64,000 nt of DNA from Pseudobacillus lumedeiriae (lineage in GTDB: Bacteria; Bacillota; Bacilli; Bacillales; Domibacillaceae). The stretch covers positions 1 through 64,000 of the forward strand of contig NZ_JAUIYO010000012.1 of NCBI RefSeq assembly GCF_044891285.1, in the 5' to 3' direction. The position numbers and the translations under genes were made by a program. Positions 60,867 to 64,000 of this stretch are shown piece by piece (positions within the stretch are counted from its first letter, which is position 1; every line of letters begins with the position of its first letter). A model generated the notes under the pieces. The model was given only the letters and a program-made list of their open reading frames with translations, was not told the origin of the DNA and did not search any database.

Positions 60867-62330
60867 ATGAAGAATAGTAAAGAAACAGGATGGAACTTAG
60901 ACAACAGTTATGCCCGTCTGCCGAAATCATTTTTTTCCAGTATCAATCCAACTTCTGTGCGCTCACCGAAGTTAATCATTCTGAATCATCCGTTAGCAGA
61001 AGATTTAGGCTTAAACGTTCAGGGGCTGCAAAGTGAAGATGGTGCAGCGGTGCTTGCCGGCAATCAGATTCCTGAAGGTGCCTCACCTCTTGCTCAAGCT
61101 TACGCGGGGCATCAGTTCGGGCATTTCAATATGTTAGGGGATGGCCGGGCGGTACTGTTAGGCGAACAGATCACACCCAAAGGTGAGAGGGTAGATATTC
61201 AGCTTAAAGGTTCAGGCAGAACACCGTATTCCCGTGGGGGGGATGGCCGAGCGGCACTGGGCCCTATGCTGCGTGAATATATTATCAGCGAGGCTATGCA
61301 TGCTCTTACTATTCCGACGACTCGCAGTTTAGCGGTAGTGATCACTGGTGAGCCGGTAATCCGTGAAACTGAGCTCCCTGGTGCTATTTTGACTCGTATC
61401 GCTTCCAGTCATCTGCGCGTCGGTACGTTTCAATATGTTGCACAATGGGGCACAGTGGAAGAACTTCAGACCTTAGCTGACTATACACTCAATCGCCATT
61501 TTCCAGACATTGAAGCTAGTGAGAATCCGTACCTTTCGCTGCTGAGAGAAGTGATCAAGCGTCAAGCTGAGCTTATTGCGAAGTGGCAGCTTGTTGGTTT
61601 TATTCATGGGGTAATGAATACTGACAACATGACGATCAGCGGAGAAACGATCGATTATGGCCCGTGTGCTTTCATGGATGCCTATGACCCGGAAACGGTA
61701 TTCAGTTCCATTGATCTTCATGGCCGCTACTCTTATGGCAACCAGCCTAACATGGCCGGCTGGAATCTCGCACGATTGGCCGAAAGTCTATTGCCGCTGC
61801 TGCATGACGATGAGGAGCAGGCGGTCAAACTGGCTCAGGATGCGATTTCAGATTTTCCTTCGCTCTATCAAACGAGCTGGCTCTCTGGAATGAGGGCAAA
61901 ACTAGGGATATTGAACGAAGAAGCACAAGATGAGGTACTTATGAACGATCTCCTTCACTTGATGAAGAAGTATCGTGCGGACTATACGAATACTTTCCGT
62001 GCTTTAACTTTTGATACGCAGGAGAATACAGCTTTGTTTGAGGCTTCAGAATTTGTTCAGTGGCGTAAGCGCTGGCTGGAGCGGCTGGACAGGCAGCGGG
62101 AAGCGAAAGAAGCCGCGAATCAGTTGATGAGAAACAGCAATCCTGCTGTCATTCCACGAAATCATCGAGTAGAAGAGGCGTTAGAAGCCGCAATTGAACG
62201 GGGAGACTACAGCGTGATGGAAAGGCTTTTGGGCATTCTAGCAAATCCTTATGCCCATACCGCTGAACAGGCTGACTACGCCACAGTGCCTGTGTCCACA
62301 GCCCCTTACCGAACTTTTTGTGGTACCTAA
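60867..62330 (+). CDS. selO: Protein adenylyltransferase SelO (YdiU)
   Basis: 487 aa, the length of Bacillus YdiU proteins. Pseudokinase-fold motifs: AYAGHQFGHFNMLGDGRAVL, QLKGSGRTPYSRGGDGRAAL, IHGVMNTDNM and DYGPCAFMDAY, ending YRTFCGT. SelO transfers AMP from ATP to Ser/Thr/Tyr of target proteins and is involved in redox stress in E. coli. Here the gene is higher in GC than its neighbours, consistent with a separate arrival. RBS AAAAGGAG. Confidence 0.95.
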   Translation: MKNSKETGWNLDNSYARLPKSFFSSINPTSVRSPKLIILNHPLAEDLGLNVQGLQSEDGAAVLAGNQIPEGASPLAQAYAGHQFGHFNMLGDGRAVLLGEQITPKGERVDIQLKGSGRTPYSRGGDGRAALGPMLREYIISEAMHALTIPTTRSLAVVITGEPVIRETELPGAILTRIASSHLRVGTFQYVAQWGTVEELQTLADYTLNRHFPDIEASENPYLSLLREVIKRQAELIAKWQLVGFIHGVMNTDNMTISGETIDYGPCAFMDAYDPETVFSSIDLHGRYSYGNQPNMAGWNLARLAESLLPLLHDDEEQAVKLAQDAISDFPSLYQTSWLSGMRAKLGILNEEAQDEVLMNDLLHLMKKYRADYTNTFRALTFDTQENTALFEASEFVQWRKRWLERLDRQREAKEAANQLMRNSNPAVIPRNHRVEEALEAAIERGDYSVMERLLGILANPYAHTAEQADYATVPVSTAPYRTFCGT

Positions 62331-62389
62331 CGAGAAAGCAGGAATGATTTTTCCGCTTTTTTGAATAGAATTCACTTTAAAAATGCTGC

Positions 62390-62482
62390 CCCCATAAAGG
62401 TCTGACCTGATCATTCATATACTGTATATTCATTCTTTTAAAGATAGAGTATATTGTTGATATGGAGTCTGGCACTTTGGGC
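62390..62482. repeat. Dispersed palindromic repeat, copy 2
   Basis: Inverted relative to copy 1 at 4,207-4,300. On the minus strand it begins AAAGTGCCAGACTCC, has ATACAGTATAT in the centre and ends GATCAGGTCAGACC. The ends and centre are conserved, while the connecting parts have drifted. It is followed by TTTAGCAGCATTTTTTTA. The rest of the 393-bp gap holds no gene. Confidence 0.6.
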
Positions 62483-62723
62483 TTTAGCAGCATTTTTTTA
62501 GTTGTGATTTTCATCCTTGTTTAGTAAGAAGCAGGAAGGGACATTGGAAACAATATAGAATGGCAAGATGTTGAAATGAATAGATGACTCTATTAGTTTT
62601 AAAAGTTATCATCCAGTTGCGTTCTATTTACCAATGTTATGTATAAAAGTACCCAGTTGATACACATTAAGTAACATCACTTATACCCTAAAGCTTTAAA
62701 TAACAGCAATAAAAGGAGTATAT

Positions 62724-63938
62724 ATGAATACGCTTGATACTCACATAAATAAAAAATTATATTACAGTACAGTGATCATCGTTATAACCATTATGATCAT
62801 GGGCTTGTTAATTGATAACCCGCGTTTTGGCAAGCTTGAGATGGGGTTCATTTCCCATAGCGTACTTGTTGTTGTTCTATCTGTCTGTTTATTGCTTTAT
62901 CCTAAGCATGTCACCCATGTTTGCCGAGCAATTATTATGATTGTGGCATCGGTTTATTTTTATACACTTTTCTTTTTATATCCAGACACTTGGTCCAACT
63001 TTATTTTTCTATGTTTTATTCCAGCGATTTCAATCTTGTTTTTTGATTCTAAGCTCTTTTATTTTTCGTTAATACTAAATAGTTTATCCATAACGTTGAC
63101 GTTTAGCTACATTGCTCTCGTTGATCAAGGACATTTATATCCGTATATAAAACGGGATTTAATCGGGAATGTGATCAATTTTGTAGGAAGTCAAGTAATT
63201 ATCTATTTTATCTTTTATTTGTCATATGGGCGTATGAAAAGACAGCAATTGTATTATGAACAAATCAAACAGTCAGAGCGTTTGAAGACAGCTGGGCAGC
63301 TGGCGGCTGCTGTTGCTCATGAAATTAGAAATCCTTTAACAGTTGTGAATGGTTTTTTGCAGTTATACGAAAAAGATTCGTCATTGAGTGAGGGTATAAA
63401 AAAACACTTTTCTTTGATGATTAACGAATTGAATACAGCTGAACAGGTGATTTCTCAACTTTTATCTATCGCAAAGCCTAATAAAGATCATGAAACGGAA
63501 ACGGTAAATGTAAAAGCTGTTCTTCAGAGTGTCACCGATTTACTTCATTCATATGGACTTTTACATGACAATAAGATCGAATTTAATATGGTGGAAGAGT
63601 GTTATATCGCGGCTAACAAGATAGAGTTTAAACAATTACTAATCAATATCATTAAAAACGCCATTGAGGCCTCCGGAGTCGGTGAATCAGTGATGATAAC
63701 GGCGGGAAGGAAAAAAGATTTTGTTGAGATTAAAGTCATCGATTGTGGACATGGCATGTCAGAAGCAGAAGTAGAGTCGCTTGGTACTCCTTTTTACTCT
63801 TTAAAAAGTAAAGGGACAGGGTTAGGGATGATGATTTGTTATAACATTGCAACAAAATATAAAGGGACGATTGACTTCCAAAGTAAAAAAGGAGAAGGAA
63901 CAACGGTTACGATCTGCTTTCCAGCAAAACACTTATGA
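62724..63938 (+). CDS. Sensor histidine kinase (sporulation-kinase-like)
   Basis: 404 aa. The first ~175 residues hold about six membrane helices with short loops (no extracellular domain). Then HisKA with VAHEIRNPLTVVNGFLQLYE (His near residue 199) and an ATPase domain with LINIIKNAIEAS (N box), DCGHGMS (G1) and GTGLGMMICYNIA (G2). The layout resembles membrane-embedded KinB/KinD-like kinases, but no response regulator is adjacent. The target is unknown. RBS AAAGGAG. Confidence 0.9.
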   Translation: MNTLDTHINKKLYYSTVIIVITIMIMGLLIDNPRFGKLEMGFISHSVLVVVLSVCLLLYPKHVTHVCRAIIMIVASVYFYTLFFLYPDTWSNFIFLCFIPAISILFFDSKLFYFSLILNSLSITLTFSYIALVDQGHLYPYIKRDLIGNVINFVGSQVIIYFIFYLSYGRMKRQQLYYEQIKQSERLKTAGQLAAAVAHEIRNPLTVVNGFLQLYEKDSSLSEGIKKHFSLMINELNTAEQVISQLLSIAKPNKDHETETVNVKAVLQSVTDLLHSYGLLHDNKIEFNMVEECYIAANKIEFKQLLINIIKNAIEASGVGESVMITAGRKKDFVEIKVIDCGHGMSEAEVESLGTPFYSLKSKGTGLGMMICYNIATKYKGTIDFQSKKGEGTTVTICFPAKHL

Positions 63939-64000
63939 GGGCTGTTATAACTACAGGTGTGTTGATTCCTCGAAAAGAAGCAAAGGACAATTTAGGTATG

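Noticed and set aside
43127..64000. Search for ccrA/ccrB/ccrC recombinase or another integrase serving the rlmH repeats
   Set aside because: No serine or tyrosine recombinase reading frame is present in the accessory region, so no self-mobile cassette is claimed.
1..64000. CRISPR arrays or cas genes
   Set aside because: No regularly spaced direct repeats of the right size and no cas-like products were seen.

Overview
The window is a chromosomal oriC region from a low-to-mid GC, endospore-forming Bacillaceae-type Firmicute. The evidence is the 16S V1 sequence at the left edge, spore-lineage genes (SpoIIIJ-type yidC, soj, spo0J, noc, yyaC), the complete walRKHIJ-htrA operon, and near-B. subtilis gene order over about 43 kb. 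The genus cannot be fixed from the window alone.

Layout. Positions 1-11,100 (minus strand) run away from the origin: dnaA, dnaN, rlbA, recF, gyrB, gyrA, an HD-GYP-like gene, then the start of an rRNA operon. The bipartite origin has DnaA-box clusters upstream of dnaA (about 10,850-11,110) and between dnaA and dnaN (about 9,215-9,370); the second carries a DnaA-trio/unwinding module. Positions 11,295-43,126 (mostly plus strand) hold the other replichore: rpmH-rnpA-yidC, mnmE-mnmG-rsmG, noc, soj-parB, a DUF554/yyaC/mscS/DUF951/ychF group, rpsF-ssb-rpsR, a chemoreceptor, yybS-gdpP-rplI, dnaC, purA with a PurR operator, a Lys-Glu-Asp-Phe tRNA cluster, walRKHIJ-htrA, a CxxH/CxxC mini-gene and rlmH. 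Two expected genes are absent from their usual places: jag (between yidC and mnmE) and remB/yaaB (between recF and gyrB).

From 43.1 kb the window becomes accessory. The last 8 codons of rlmH are repeated 2.4 kb downstream (43,103-43,134 and 45,511-45,542) with only synonymous differences. This is the footprint expected of an SCC-like cassette, the element class that uses the rlmH 3' end as its attachment site in staphylococci. The bracketed DNA holds a DUF1846 gene and the tail of an alcohol dehydrogenase, with no recombinase. Beyond it come a collapsed second copy of a pseudouridine-synthase locus whose intact copy lies at 50.7-51.7 kb, an IS256-family relic, a two-subunit Rieske ring-hydroxylating dioxygenase, a decapitated group II intron directly behind a terminator, a regulator/YhfC pair with a damaged regulator, the intact pseudouridine synthase, two M20 amidohydrolases, an EamA transporter, an SDR, a DUF378 protein, a multiply broken gene on the minus strand, a truncated GGDEF protein, SelO and a sensor kinase. 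A palindromic ~95-bp repeat occurs both between gyrB and gyrA and near 62.4 kb.

The core genes cover replication initiation and elongation (DnaA, DnaN, DnaC, SSB, gyrase), segregation (Soj/ParB, two parS sites, Noc), tRNA modification, c-di-AMP turnover (GdpP) and cell-wall homeostasis (WalRK). The accessory genes look like independent arrivals next to rlmH, in various stages of decay.
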